A stretch of DNA of 57,995 nucleotides from Mycobacterium sp. UM_WGJ (GTDB lineage: Bacteria; Actinomycetota; Actinomycetes; Mycobacteriales; Mycobacteriaceae): NCBI RefSeq assembly GCF_000455125.1, contig NZ_AUWR01000062.1, positions 1 through 57,995 on the forward strand, read 5' to 3'. Below, in pieces: positions 17,017-25,934 of this stretch. Position 1 is the first letter of the stretch. Each line of letters opens with the position of its first letter. The notes under the pieces were generated by a model. It did not search any database, was not told the DNA's origin, and saw only the letters and a program-made list of their open reading frames with translations. Both the position numbers and the translations under genes were made by a program.

Positions 17017-19599
17017 GTGAAGGCCCTCCGCCGGTTCACCGTTCGCGCCCACCTTCCCGAGAGGCTGCTGGCACTCGAGCAGCTGTCGATGAACCTCCGC
17101 TGGTCATGGGAGCAGCCGACTCAGGAACTCTTCGCCGCCATCGACCCCGAATTGTGGGACGGGTGCGCGCGCGACCCGGTTGCGCTGCTGGGGGCGGTCA
17201 GTCCCGCGCGGCTCGAAGAGCTGGCCGCCGACCCGGAGTTCACCGCCCGGCTCGATGCGCTGTCTGCCGATCTCACGGCATACCTGACGCTGCCGAGGTG
17301 GTACCAGCGCCAGCAGGAGGACGGGGCGGCGCTGCCGACGGCGGTCGCGTACTTCTCGATGGAATTCGGTGTCGCCGAAGCTCTGCCCAACTACTCGGGC
17401 GGTCTGGGGATCCTGGCCGGGGATCACCTCAAGTCGGCGTCGGACCTCGGCGTGCCGCTGATCGCAGTGGGCCTGTACTACCGGTCCGGATATTTCCGTC
17501 AAGCGCTGACCGCCGACGGCTGGCAGCGCGAAACCTATCCGGCACTGGACCCGCAGGGGCTGCCGCTGCGACTGCTCGTCGATACCGACAGCCGACCGGT
17601 GCTGATCGACGTGGCGCTGCCCGGCGCCGGCCGGTTGCGGGCCCGGATCTGGGTCGCGCAGGTGGGCCGTGTGCCGTTGCTGCTGCTGGATTCCGATATC
17701 GGTGAGAACCCACACCAGCTGCGCGGGATCACCGACCGGCTGTACGGCGGGGACCAGGAGCACCGGATCCGTCAGGAGATTCTGGCTGGAATCGGCGGTG
17801 TGCGGGCGATCCGCGAATTCACCCGTCTGCAGAACATGCCCGCGCCCGAGGTCTTTCACATGAACGAGGGGCACGCGGGCTTCCTCGGCATCGAACGCAT
17901 CCGCGAGCTGATGGCCGAGCAGGGTCTGGATTTCGACACCGCGCTGGCGGTGGTCCGTTCGGCGACGGTGTTCACCACCCACACCCCGGTGCCGGCCGGA
18001 ATCGATCGGTTTCCCGCCGACATGGTCTGCCGCTATTTCGATGACAGCGGTGATGCTCTGGTCGCCGGGGTGCCCACCGAGCGGATCATGGAACTGGGCG
18101 TGGAACCCGATCCCGGCATGTTCAACATGGCCCACATGGGGCTGCGGCTGGCGCAGCGCGCCAATGGCGTCTCTCGGTTGCACGGTCGGGTCAGCCGGGT
18201 CATGTTCAACGATCTGTGGCCCGGGTTCGACGGCGACGAGGTGCCGATCGGGTCGATCACCAACGGCGTGCACGCGCCGAGTTGGGCGGCGCCGCCGTGG
18301 CTGCAGCTCAGTCGCGACGTGGCCGCTCCCGACTCGTTCAGCGAGCCCGCCGCCTGGCAACGCCTGCAGCAGGTCGATCCCGTCACCCTGTGGTCCATCC
18401 GCTCGCAGCTGCGGGCACTGCTCGTCGACGAGGTCCGGTTGCGACTGCTGAAGTCCGGGCTGGAACGCGGTTCTTCAGAGGCCGAGTTGGGCTGGATCGC
18501 TTCGGCATTCGACCCGGACGTGCTGACCATTGGCTTCGCCCGGCGGGTGCCGACCTACAAGCGGCTGACGCTGATGCTGCGTGATCCCGACCGATTGGAG
18601 CAACTGCTGCTCGATGAGCAGCGCCCCATCCAGTTGATCGTCGCCGGCAAGTCCCATCCGGCCGACGAAGACGGAAAGGCGCTGATTCAGCAGGTGGTGC
18701 GGTTCGCCGACCGCCCTGAGGTACGGCACCGCATCGCGTTCCTGCCCGACTACGATATGTCGATGGCGCGTCGGCTCTACGCCGGATGCGATGTCTGGCT
18801 GAACAATCCGCTGCGCCCGTTGGAGGCCTGCGGTACCTCGGGGATGAAGAGCGCGCTCAACGGCGGGCTGAACCTGTCGATTCGCGACGGCTGGTGGGAC
18901 GAGTGGTTCGATGGGCAGAACGGCTGGGCGATTCCCACCGCGGACGGCGTCGCCGACGAGAATCGGCGCGACGATCTGGAAGCCGCGGCGCTCTATGACC
19001 TGCTGGCGTCATCGGTGGTGCCGAAGTTCTACGAGCGCGACGAGAGCGGCGTGCCGTCGCGCTGGATGGAGATGGTGCACCACACCCTGCAGACGCTGGG
19101 ACCGAAAGTGCTGGCGTCGCGGATGGTGCACGACTACGTCCAGCAGTGTTATGCGCCGGCCGCACAGTCCTTGCAGCGGACCTGCGAGCCGATCGACGGG
19201 GTGCCCTTCGGTGCGGCACGTCAGTTGGCCGGCTACCGGCGTCGAGCGGAAGCGGCCTGGCCGCACATCCAGATCACTGACGTCGACAGCACTGGGCTGC
19301 CCGACGCCCCCTGGCTGGGCTCGGAGTTGACGTTGACCGCCTCGGTACGCCTGGCTGGGTTGCGGCCCGACGAGGTGGTGGTGCAGGCGGTGCTGGGCCG
19401 GGTGGATTCCGCTGACACCCTGCTCGGTCCGGTCACCGTGGCGATGTCACACGCCCACACCGACGCTGACGGCACGGAAGTCTTCTCCACGACCAGTCGG
19501 CTACCGGTGGCCGGGGCGGTGGGCTACACCGTGCGGGTGCTGCCGTGCCATCCGTTGCTGTCCGGCGATGCCGAACTGGGACTGGTGACCTTGGCCTGA
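17017..19599 (+). CDS. glgP: alpha-glucan (glycogen) phosphorylase
   Basis: The 860-residue enzyme releases glucose-1-phosphate from alpha-glucan ends. The N-terminal DUF3417 domain (about 10-120) begins with HLPERLLALEQLSMNLRWSW. The phosphorylase body follows, with AYFSMEFGVAEALPNYSGGLG, the long MNEGHAGF motif and the PLP region EACGTSGMKSALNGG. Length matches Rv1328 (863). GTG 17017 sits directly after a -10 box. Divergence from glgE-glgB places glucan breakdown opposite glucan synthesis across a 132-base shared region. Confidence 0.95.
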   Translation: MKALRRFTVRAHLPERLLALEQLSMNLRWSWEQPTQELFAAIDPELWDGCARDPVALLGAVSPARLEELAADPEFTARLDALSADLTAYLTLPRWYQRQQEDGAALPTAVAYFSMEFGVAEALPNYSGGLGILAGDHLKSASDLGVPLIAVGLYYRSGYFRQALTADGWQRETYPALDPQGLPLRLLVDTDSRPVLIDVALPGAGRLRARIWVAQVGRVPLLLLDSDIGENPHQLRGITDRLYGGDQEHRIRQEILAGIGGVRAIREFTRLQNMPAPEVFHMNEGHAGFLGIERIRELMAEQGLDFDTALAVVRSATVFTTHTPVPAGIDRFPADMVCRYFDDSGDALVAGVPTERIMELGVEPDPGMFNMAHMGLRLAQRANGVSRLHGRVSRVMFNDLWPGFDGDEVPIGSITNGVHAPSWAAPPWLQLSRDVAAPDSFSEPAAWQRLQQVDPVTLWSIRSQLRALLVDEVRLRLLKSGLERGSSEAELGWIASAFDPDVLTIGFARRVPTYKRLTLMLRDPDRLEQLLLDEQRPIQLIVAGKSHPADEDGKALIQQVVRFADRPEVRHRIAFLPDYDMSMARRLYAGCDVWLNNPLRPLEACGTSGMKSALNGGLNLSIRDGWWDEWFDGQNGWAIPTADGVADENRRDDLEAAALYDLLASSVVPKFYERDESGVPSRWMEMVHHTLQTLGPKVLASRMVHDYVQQCYAPAAQSLQRTCEPIDGVPFGAARQLAGYRRRAEAAWPHIQITDVDSTGLPDAPWLGSELTLTASVRLAGLRPDEVVVQAVLGRVDSADTLLGPVTVAMSHAHTDADGTEVFSTTSRLPVAGAVGYTVRVLPCHPLLSGDAELGLVTLA

Positions 19600-19723
19600 G
19601 AGTTGCGGTAAGGGGCAGCGTGAGCTTTCCCGTCGATGAGATTGCGCTCAGGGCTGCGATTCGTCGAAATCTACGACCTTCAGTGCAATCTGAACGGCTT
19701 TCCTGCCCGCGGAGAACACAGCC

Positions 19724-21229
19724 TCAGGGGAAGCGGGCCAGACAGCGATCGAAATCGCCGAGCACCCCGGTGCGGTAGGCGTCGATGCGCGAGAAGCCGG
19801 CCGGGACCGACTCGCCGTTGATGTCACCGGCGGCCAGGCCGTTGGTCAGCAGCCCGGCGACCGCCTCGTCCAGATCGCCCGCGGTCAATGCGATCCGGCC
19901 GCCGTTGGAGGTGGTGACGCCCTGGGACAGCCGGGTGGTGGCCACCCCGGTCAGGCACGCGGTGCGCAGCGCGGCCGCGGCGTTGTCGAGCACCAACCCG
20001 CCGTGTTCGATCTGCACGCGCTGCAGGTACCGCGAGACCAGCGCCGAATAGGCGGTGTTGTCACCGGACAGCGTGGCCAACTTCTGGTCCTTGCTGGGTG
20101 TGCCCATGGTCTGCAGGGCCGGCAGGTCGACCGCAATGGTGTTGGAGTCCGGACAGTACGAGACCGGTGGACTGGGCCGAGCGTCCGAGCATGACGATGC
20201 GACCGCGGCATCGAAGGTGAGTGTCGGTGGCTGGTCCGGCATGAACGCGATGTTCATCGCGTCGACGACCAGCCGTACCGATTCCTCGCTGACCGGAACC
20301 TCGCCGGTCTCGTCCTGTTGCAGTTGCACGGGTAGTTCACCGCGCCGCTGCTCGATCTCATTGGCGTCGATGGCATTACACGAGTCGGCGCCGTCGGTGA
20401 ACCCGAACTGGAACGCTGAGATCCGCTCGAAGGCCGAGCCATGCTCGTTGTTGCCGATCGACTCGTCTGGACCGAGCAACGGATCACGCAGCGCCAGCAT
20501 TGCGGCCAACACGCCATTGAGCCCGTCGCCGGTGCTCAGCGTGAAGCGGGGTGAATCCCCCTGAGCCACCCAGCGCAAGTAGACACCCGCCAAGCAGTCG
20601 GCCTGCTGCTCGGCCACCAGTGTCGGGGTCTGACGCCGCTTGGTGATGCCGGCGGTGCGGGCAATCGCGTGGCCGTACTCGTGCGCGAGCACCATGGTGA
20701 TGGCCATGTCGCCATAGGCGCTGCGCAGTGCGGGCAGCAGCAGCCGGCGATCCCAGCCGATGGTGTTGTCCAGGTAGCAGTAGGCAGCGTTGACCAGCAG
20801 GAAAGTCCTGCTGTCACAGAACTTTCCGCGTAGCTGCGCCGGATCCCAAGACAGCAGTGACTTCGCCGGCCTGAACTCGCCGTCGAAGGTGTTGGGATAG
20901 GTCGTGGTCCAAAACGCCTCGAGGTCGCTGACCGATTGTGCGGCGAGCTGATCGATCCGTCCGCCGTCGGTGCCGTCGACCTCCCGGGTCGGCGGCGGGG
21001 CGTCAGGGCGCAGCCCGGTGGGGCCGTCGACCGCCTGCAAGCCACCCACCCGGAAGGGGTCGGCGAAGACCGACACGGGTTCCCCGTCGAGCATCCGGGC
21101 GCAACCGCTCAGCAATAACACCAATGTGCAGGAGGTGACGAGGACCCGGCGGGTCAGCGAGCCTCGACGAAGGAGAGGCGAAGCTGGGGCCGCCGCATTA
21201 ATACGGTGCCGTCGGCGGGCAGGGCGCAT
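19724..21229 (-). CDS. lipoprotein zinc metallopeptidase (LpqM-like)
   Basis: The 501-residue predicted lipoprotein has a basic N terminus, a hydrophobic segment and the lipobox LLSGC (Cys43). The zinc motif HEYGH lies at 183-187 with a likely third ligand in AEQQADCLAG (about 207-211), typical of putative neutral zinc metallopeptidases. Length and layout recall LpqM (Rv0419, about 498 residues), but orthology is uncertain. The substrate is unknown; the active site should face the cell wall side. ATG 21229 is 8 bases after a -10 box. It is inserted between glgP and dinG, adjacent in H37Rv numbering. Confidence 0.82.
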   Translation of the reverse strand: MRPARRRHRINAAAPASPLLRRGSLTRRVLVTSCTLVLLLSGCARMLDGEPVSVFADPFRVGGLQAVDGPTGLRPDAPPPTREVDGTDGGRIDQLAAQSVSDLEAFWTTTYPNTFDGEFRPAKSLLSWDPAQLRGKFCDSRTFLLVNAAYCYLDNTIGWDRRLLLPALRSAYGDMAITMVLAHEYGHAIARTAGITKRRQTPTLVAEQQADCLAGVYLRWVAQGDSPRFTLSTGDGLNGVLAAMLALRDPLLGPDESIGNNEHGSAFERISAFQFGFTDGADSCNAIDANEIEQRRGELPVQLQQDETGEVPVSEESVRLVVDAMNIAFMPDQPPTLTFDAAVASSCSDARPSPPVSYCPDSNTIAVDLPALQTMGTPSKDQKLATLSGDNTAYSALVSRYLQRVQIEHGGLVLDNAAAALRTACLTGVATTRLSQGVTTSNGGRIALTAGDLDEAVAGLLTNGLAAGDINGESVPAGFSRIDAYRTGVLGDFDRCLARFP

Positions 21230-21237
21230 GAGGTACC

Positions 21238-21243
21238 ACGATA
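21238..21243 (-). promoter_or_regulatory. -10 hexamer TATCGT, leaderless start of metallopeptidase gene
   Basis: On the minus strand TATCGT ends 8 bases before ATG 21229. Confidence 0.55.
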
Positions 21244-21249
21244 GTGGGC

Positions 21250-23232
21250 TTAGCCCCCGCGCAGCCGCTGCAGCGCTAGTTGCACTTTGGCGGCGTCAGT
21301 GGTGCCCCAGAACGGCGGCAGCGAGGCGCGCAGATATCCGGCGTAACGGGCGGTGGCCATCCGGGAGTCGAGTACCGCCACCACGCCCCGGTCGTCGGTC
21401 CCGCGCAGCAGCCGGCCGGCGCCCTGGGCCAGCAGCAGAGCCGCGTGGGTGGCGGCCACCGCCATGAAGCCGTTGCCACCGCGCGCGGTGATGGCGCGCT
21501 GCCGGGCGGTCAACAGCGGATCGTCGGGCCGCGGGAACGGGATGCGGTCGATGAGCACCAGCGACAGCGACGGTCCCGGTACGTCGACACCCTGCCACAG
21601 CGACAGCGTGCCGAACAGCGAGGTTTCGGCGTCATCGGCGAACTGCTCGACCAGCGCGCCCGTGGCGTCGTCGCCCTGGCACAGCACCGGGGTGTCGAGG
21701 CGCTCGCGCATCGCTTCGGCCGCGGCTCGTGCCGCCCGCATCGACGAAAACAAGCCCAGGGTGCGGCCGCCGGCCGCGGTGATCAGGGCGGTGATCTCAT
21801 CGAGCTGTTCGGCCGTGCCGGTGCCGTCACGCCCGGGTGGCGGCAGATGTGCCGCGATGTAGAGGATGCCCGACTTGGCGTGCGCAAACGGCGAGCCGAC
21901 ATCAAGCCCCCGCCAGCGCGCGGCCTGGGGATCGTCGCCGCGCCGCAGACCCCAGTCGCCGGCCATGGCGTCGAAGGATCCGCCGACCGTCAGCGTCGCC
22001 GAGGTCAGCACCGTCGTTGCGCGGGCGAACAACCGCTCGCGCAGCAGGCCGGCTACCGACAGCGGCGCCACCCGCAGCACGGCCCGCACCGAGCCCCGGT
22101 TGTCCTCGTGGCTGAGCCAGACCACGTCGTAGCGGTCGGGGATCGCCGGTTCGAACGAGGTCAGGATCCGGGAAGCGGTGTCGGCGATCTCGGTCAGCGC
22201 GGCGACCGACTCCTTGCGTGCCGCGGCGGCCTTGGGATCGGCGGGGGCGGTGTCAATCGCGGCGCGGGCCGCACCGGCGGCATCACGCAGGGCCGCCAGA
22301 TAGGTGGCCAGCTCGTCGTCGAGGTGATCCATCCGGCCGGGCGTGCCGTCGTGGATCGCCGAGCCGAACGTGAGCGATGCGGCATCGAGGCGCTGAACCA
22401 ATTCGGGGGAGACCAACCGCGCGACGCGGCGCACCGCGACGCTGAGCATGGTCGCGCTGAGCTCGGCGGTGGCCACCGAGGTCACCCGGTCGGCGAGTTC
22501 GTGCGCTTCGTCGATCACCAGCAGACGATGCTCGGGCAGCACGGTGGTGTCGGAGATGGCGTCGATGGCCAGCAGTGCGTGGTTGGTGACGACGACATCG
22601 GCCTCGGCAGCGACGGCGCGGGCCCGCTCGGCAAAGCAGTCCGTGCCGTATTGGCAGCGCACGGCGCCCACGCATTCCCGCGCCGAGACGCTGACTTGCG
22701 ACCAGGACCGTTCCGGTACACCGGGTTTGAGGTCGTCGCGGTCACCGGTGTCGGTGTCTTCAGCCCACGCGGTCAGCCGCTGTACGTCGCGGCCCAGTGC
22801 GCTTGCCGCGAACGGATCGAACAGCTCGGCCTGCGGCTCAGCGTCGGACTCTTCGGCGATGCCGGTATGGACCTTGTTCAAGCACAAGTAATTCCGTCGC
22901 CCCTTGAGCAGGGCGAAGGTGGGGCGCCGGGGCAGCACCTTTTCCAGGGCGCCGGCCAGCCGCGGCAGGTCACGGTCCACCAGCTGGCGTTGCAGTGCGA
23001 TGGTCGCGGTCGACACCACGACCGGGTTTTCGTCGGCCAACGCCCGCGCGATCGCCGGCACCAGGTAGGCCAGCGACTTGCCGGTACCGGTGCCGGCCTG
23101 CACCGCCAGATGCTCGCCGGTATCGAAACAGCGTGCCACCGCCTCGGCCATACGGACCTGGCCCTCGCGTTCGCTGCCACCCAGTGCGGCTACCGCGGCG
23201 GCGAGCAGCTCGGATACGGACGGGTCAGCCAT
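21250..23232 (-). CDS. dinG: DinG-family ATP-dependent DNA helicase
   Basis: The 660-residue superfamily 2 helicase has Walker A AGTGTGKS (46-53), a DEAH box in VIDEAHEL and the iron-sulfur cluster cysteines around YLCLN, ECVGAVRC and GTDC. The C-terminal domain carries LWQGVDVPGPSL and the late GRLLRGTDDRG motif. It should unwind 5'-3' and resolve R-loops or other structures. ATG 23232 matches the family N terminus; an open frame continues upstream to 23397 but overlaps the divergent small gene. TACCGT ends 9 bases upstream of the ATG. No SOS box was recognised. Orthologue: Rv1329c (about 664). Confidence 0.93.
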   Translation of the reverse strand: MADPSVSELLAAAVAALGGSEREGQVRMAEAVARCFDTGEHLAVQAGTGTGKSLAYLVPAIARALADENPVVVSTATIALQRQLVDRDLPRLAGALEKVLPRRPTFALLKGRRNYLCLNKVHTGIAEESDAEPQAELFDPFAASALGRDVQRLTAWAEDTDTGDRDDLKPGVPERSWSQVSVSARECVGAVRCQYGTDCFAERARAVAAEADVVVTNHALLAIDAISDTTVLPEHRLLVIDEAHELADRVTSVATAELSATMLSVAVRRVARLVSPELVQRLDAASLTFGSAIHDGTPGRMDHLDDELATYLAALRDAAGAARAAIDTAPADPKAAAARKESVAALTEIADTASRILTSFEPAIPDRYDVVWLSHEDNRGSVRAVLRVAPLSVAGLLRERLFARATTVLTSATLTVGGSFDAMAGDWGLRRGDDPQAARWRGLDVGSPFAHAKSGILYIAAHLPPPGRDGTGTAEQLDEITALITAAGGRTLGLFSSMRAARAAAEAMRERLDTPVLCQGDDATGALVEQFADDAETSLFGTLSLWQGVDVPGPSLSLVLIDRIPFPRPDDPLLTARQRAITARGGNGFMAVAATHAALLLAQGAGRLLRGTDDRGVVAVLDSRMATARYAGYLRASLPPFWGTTDAAKVQLALQRLRGG

Positions 23233-23349
23233 GGTGTGCACACGGTAGCCCGCTTTGGGATCCGCATGCGCATTCGTCAGGTCGTGGCGGCGGACCGGGC
23301 GGTAGCCACACCGGCGCCCGCGCCCCACCATTTTCCCACCGACGGCCGC

Positions 23350-23355
23350 TACCCT
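23350..23355 (+). promoter_or_regulatory. -10 hexamer TACCCT, leaderless start of small gene
   Basis: TACCCT ends 6 bases before ATG 23362. Confidence 0.6.
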
Positions 23356-23361
23356 GAGGCG

Positions 23362-23628
23362 ATGAGCAGCCAGCGATTGCCAGGCGGCGCAGTGCACGAA
23401 CTACCGGAAGACCTGCGCGACGGACTGTTGGTCAGCCCCACCGCACTTGAGGCGTGGCTGAGCATTACGACTTTGGCCCGCAACGAGTTCATCTGCTGGG
23501 TCGAAGACGCCAAGCAGCAGGTCACCCGCGAGCGCCGGATTCGGCGAACTCGTGAGGAACTCGAGGAAGGCAAGCGGCGCCCGTGCTGCTGGCCGGGGTG
23601 CAAGCACCGGGAACGCAACGGCAAGTAG
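23362..23628 (+). CDS. YdeI/OmpD-associated-type small protein
   Basis: The 88-residue protein resembles the small actinobacterial YdeI/OmpD-associated (PF13376-like) family, with the central ALEAWLSITTLARNEFICWV stretch and a basic helix RERRIRRTREELEEG. It ends with CCWPGCKHR, a possible metal site. ATG 23362 directly follows a -10 box. It lies between divergent dinG and convergent pncB, where many mycobacteria carry a similar gene. Function is unknown. An in-frame open stretch running back to 21280 is antisense to dinG and not coding. Confidence 0.8.
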   Translation: MSSQRLPGGAVHELPEDLRDGLLVSPTALEAWLSITTLARNEFICWVEDAKQQVTRERRIRRTREELEEGKRRPCCWPGCKHRERNGK

Positions 23629-23636
23629 GACCGCGC

Positions 23637-24947
23637 TCAGGCGCCGCCGGGAACTAGCCGGGTCGGGATCGCCGGCTCGCCGTGCGCGAGTTTGAGCCCC
23701 TCCCAGGGCAGGCTGTGCAGGCCGGCCACCACGCGCTCGCGCGCCGCGGCCAGCGCCGTCGCCCCGGTGTCGGTCACCACCTCACCGCCGCGTACCAGTG
23801 GCACGGTCAAGGGCCGGGCCCGCGCGTCCGTCGTCGGCGGGTGCCCGGCCGGGTAGACGACCTCGTCGGTGACGATGCCGCTTTCGCGGGCGACCCGTAG
23901 CGCCTGTTTGAGTCCGCCTTGGGACTCTTTGCCGGTGCTGCGCTTGGACACCGGCTTGCCGTCCACTTCGACCAGTTTGTAGACGAAACCGGCTGCGGGA
24001 ACTCCTGAGCCGGTCACCAGCGCGGTGCCGACGCCGTAGCTGTCCACCGGCGCCGCCCGCAGCGCGGCGATGCCGTACTCGTCGAGGTCACCGGAGACCA
24101 CGATCTTGGTGTTGGTGGCCCCCAGCCGGTCCAGCTGGTGACGGACCTGATGGGCCAACACCCCCAACTCACCGGAGTCGATGCGCACCGCGCCGAGCCC
24201 CGGGCCGGCCGCTGCGACGGCGTTGGCCACCCCGGTGGTGACGTCGTAAGTGTCCACCAGCAGCGTGGTGTCGACACCCTGCGCAGCGACCTGGGCGCGA
24301 AACGCCGCCACCTCGCCGTCGGGCCCGGTATGCAACAGCGTGAAGGCGTGCGCGCTGGTGCCCAGCACCGGCACGCCGAAGCGCTGGTGTGCCGCCAGAT
24401 TGGAGGTTCCGGCAAAGCCCGCCAGGTAGGCGGCCCGGGCCGCAGCCACGGCGGCCTGCTCGTGCGTGCGACGTGAGCCCATCTCGATCAGGGGCCGTCC
24501 GCCGGCGGCGTTGACCATGCGAGCGGCCGCCGAGGCGATCGCGCTGTCGTGATTGAAGATCGACAGCAGCAGCGTTTCCAGCACGACACACTCGGCGAAA
24601 CTGCCCTGTACGTTGAGCACTGGCGACGCGGCGAAATACAGCTCCCCTTCGGGGTAGCCGTCGATGTCGCCGCGGAAGCGGAAATCCGCCAGGAAATTGA
24701 CGGTCTGGCGATCAAGGAACCCCGAGAGCAGGCTCAGCGCGGCGTCGTCGAAGGTGAACCCGGCCAGGGCCTGAAGGAACCGTCCGGTGCCGGCCACCAC
24801 CCCGTAGCGGCGTGCCTCGGGGAGGCGGCGCGTGAACACTTCAAAGCCGGCCGGTCGAGCCGCCGTGCCGTCGCGCAGCGCCGCGGCGAGCATGGTCAGC
24901 TCGTACTTGTCGGTGAGCAGTCCGCCGCCCTGGGCCGAGTGGTTCAC
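23637..24947 (-). CDS. pncB: nicotinate phosphoribosyltransferase
   Basis: The 436-residue enzyme converts nicotinate and PRPP to nicotinate mononucleotide in NAD salvage. The N terminus shows [18 protein letters not shown] and [16 protein letters not shown]. The catalytic region includes [32 protein letters not shown] and [10 protein letters not shown], the PRPP and phosphate-binding loops. GTG 24947 lies 6 bases after a minus-strand -10 box and gives the normal length; the frame stays open upstream over the divergent clpS start. Orthologue: Rv1330c (448). Confidence 0.94.
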   Translation of the reverse strand: MNHSAQGGGLLTDKYELTMLAAALRDGTAARPAGFEVFTRRLPEARRYGVVAGTGRFLQALAGFTFDDAALSLLSGFLDRQTVNFLADFRFRGDIDGYPEGELYFAASPVLNVQGSFAECVVLETLLLSIFNHDSAIASAAARMVNAAGGRPLIEMGSRRTHEQAAVAAARAAYLAGFAGTSNLAAHQRFGVPVLGTSAHAFTLLHTGPDGEVAAFRAQVAAQGVDTTLLVDTYDVTTGVANAVAAAGPGLGAVRIDSGELGVLAHQVRHQLDRLGATNTKIVVSGDLDEYGIAALRAAPVDSYGVGTALVTGSGVPAAGFVYKLVEVDGKPVSKRSTGKESQGGLKQALRVARESGIVTDEVVYPAGHPPTTDARARPLTVPLVRGGEVVTDTGATALAAARERVVAGLHSLPWEGLKLAHGEPAIPTRLVPGGA

Positions 24948-24953
24948 CCGCCA

Positions 24954-24959
24954 ACCGTA
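24954..24959 (-). promoter_or_regulatory. -10 hexamer TACGGT, leaderless start of pncB
   Basis: On the minus strand TACGGT ends 6 bases before GTG 24947. Confidence 0.6.
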
Positions 24960-24989
24960 TCGACTGGACTGCACCCCACCTCGGCTCGG

Positions 24990-24995
24990 TATCCT
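24990..24995 (+). promoter_or_regulatory. -10 hexamer TATCCT, leaderless start of clpS
   Basis: TATCCT ends 7 bases before ATG 25003. Confidence 0.65.
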
Positions 24996-25002
24996 GACCG
25001 GT

Positions 25003-25317
25003 ATGGCCACGTCAGTACCGACGTCCGCCCCGGTGAAACCGCAGGGCACCGGACAGCGGCACGCCGACCCGGTCGAGGAGACGGCTTCGCCCTGGGTGAC
25101 CATCGTCTGGGACGACCCGGTCAACTTGATGACCTATGTGACCTACATCTTTCAGAAGCTGTTCGGCTACAGCGAGCAGCACGCGACCAAGCTGATGCTG
25201 CAGGTGCACCACGAGGGCAAGGCCGTGGTGTCGGCGGGAAGCCGTGAGTCGATGGAAGTCGACGTGTCCAAGCTGCATGCCGCCGGTTTGTGGGCGACCA
25301 TGCAGCAGGACCGCTGA
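25003..25317 (+). CDS. clpS: ATP-dependent Clp protease adaptor ClpS
   Basis: The 104-residue adaptor delivers N-degron substrates to a Clp ATPase. After a flexible N-terminal tail (1-30) the ClpS core shows [20 protein letters not shown], carrying the Asn-Asp-type pocket residues, then HHEGKAVVS and a C-terminal strand. ATG 25003 fits the -10 box. It heads the run clpS-DUF2017-S58 peptidase-rhomboid-murI, as at Rv1331 onward. Confidence 0.93.
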   Translation: MATSVPTSAPVKPQGTGQRHADPVEETASPWVTIVWDDPVNLMTYVTYIFQKLFGYSEQHATKLMLQVHHEGKAVVSAGSRESMEVDVSKLHAAGLWATMQQDR

Positions 25318-25346
25318 GACCCAACCGAAGGGAACCGGACTTCACC

Positions 25347-25934
25347 GTGCAGAAATGGAAGCGGGTCGAGACCGACGACGGACCCCGCTTCCGGTCTGCG
25401 CTGGCCCTTCACGAGGCCGCGCTGCTCCGGAATCTGGTCGGCTCGATCGTCGAGATGCTCGACGCGCGCGAGGCTGCTTCTCCGCCAGACGAACTTGAAC
25501 GGATCACCGGGATACGAACCGGCAACACTCGAACACCCGAAGACGCCACGACACGCCGGCTGCTGCCGGATTTCTATCGCCCGGAGGGTGATGCGGACGT
25601 TTCCGCGATCGACGCAGATGGCCTGAACGCGGCGCTGCGCAGTCTGCATGAACCAGGCATCATCGACGCGAAACGTGTTGCGGCACAACAGGTCCTGGCC
25701 ACTGTTCCGGAACAGGGCGGTCGATTCGAGCTGACCGAGGAGCAGGCCAACGCCTGGATTGCCGCGGTCAACGACATCCGCCTCGCGCTGGGAGCCGTGC
25801 TCAAGATAGGTCCCGACGGCCCGGATCAGTTGTCCGCGGGTGATCCAATGGCTGGACAGCTCAACGTGTATCAGTGGCTCACCGTGCTGCAGGAATTCCT
25901 GGTGGTCGCGCTGATGGGAAGGCCCAGACGATGA
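25347..25934 (+). CDS. DUF2017 family protein (Rv1332-like)
   Basis: The 195-residue protein belongs to the actinobacterial DUF2017 family always found beside clpS. It shows the opening MQKWKRVE, an early helix HEAALLRNLVGSIVEML and the C-terminal YQWLTVLQEFLVVALMGR. GTG 25347 begins 29 bases after the clpS stop. Its stop overlaps the next ATG (ATGA), so translation is coupled. Function is unknown; constant linkage with clpS suggests a role in regulated proteolysis. Confidence 0.88.
   Translation: MQKWKRVETDDGPRFRSALALHEAALLRNLVGSIVEMLDAREAASPPDELERITGIRTGNTRTPEDATTRRLLPDFYRPEGDADVSAIDADGLNAALRSLHEPGIIDAKRVAAQQVLATVPEQGGRFELTEEQANAWIAAVNDIRLALGAVLKIGPDGPDQLSAGDPMAGQLNVYQWLTVLQEFLVVALMGRPRR

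Noticed and set aside
21280-23361. Long plus-strand extension of the YdeI-like gene
   Set aside because: It is antisense to dinG; a -10 box 6 bases before ATG 23362 marks the real start.
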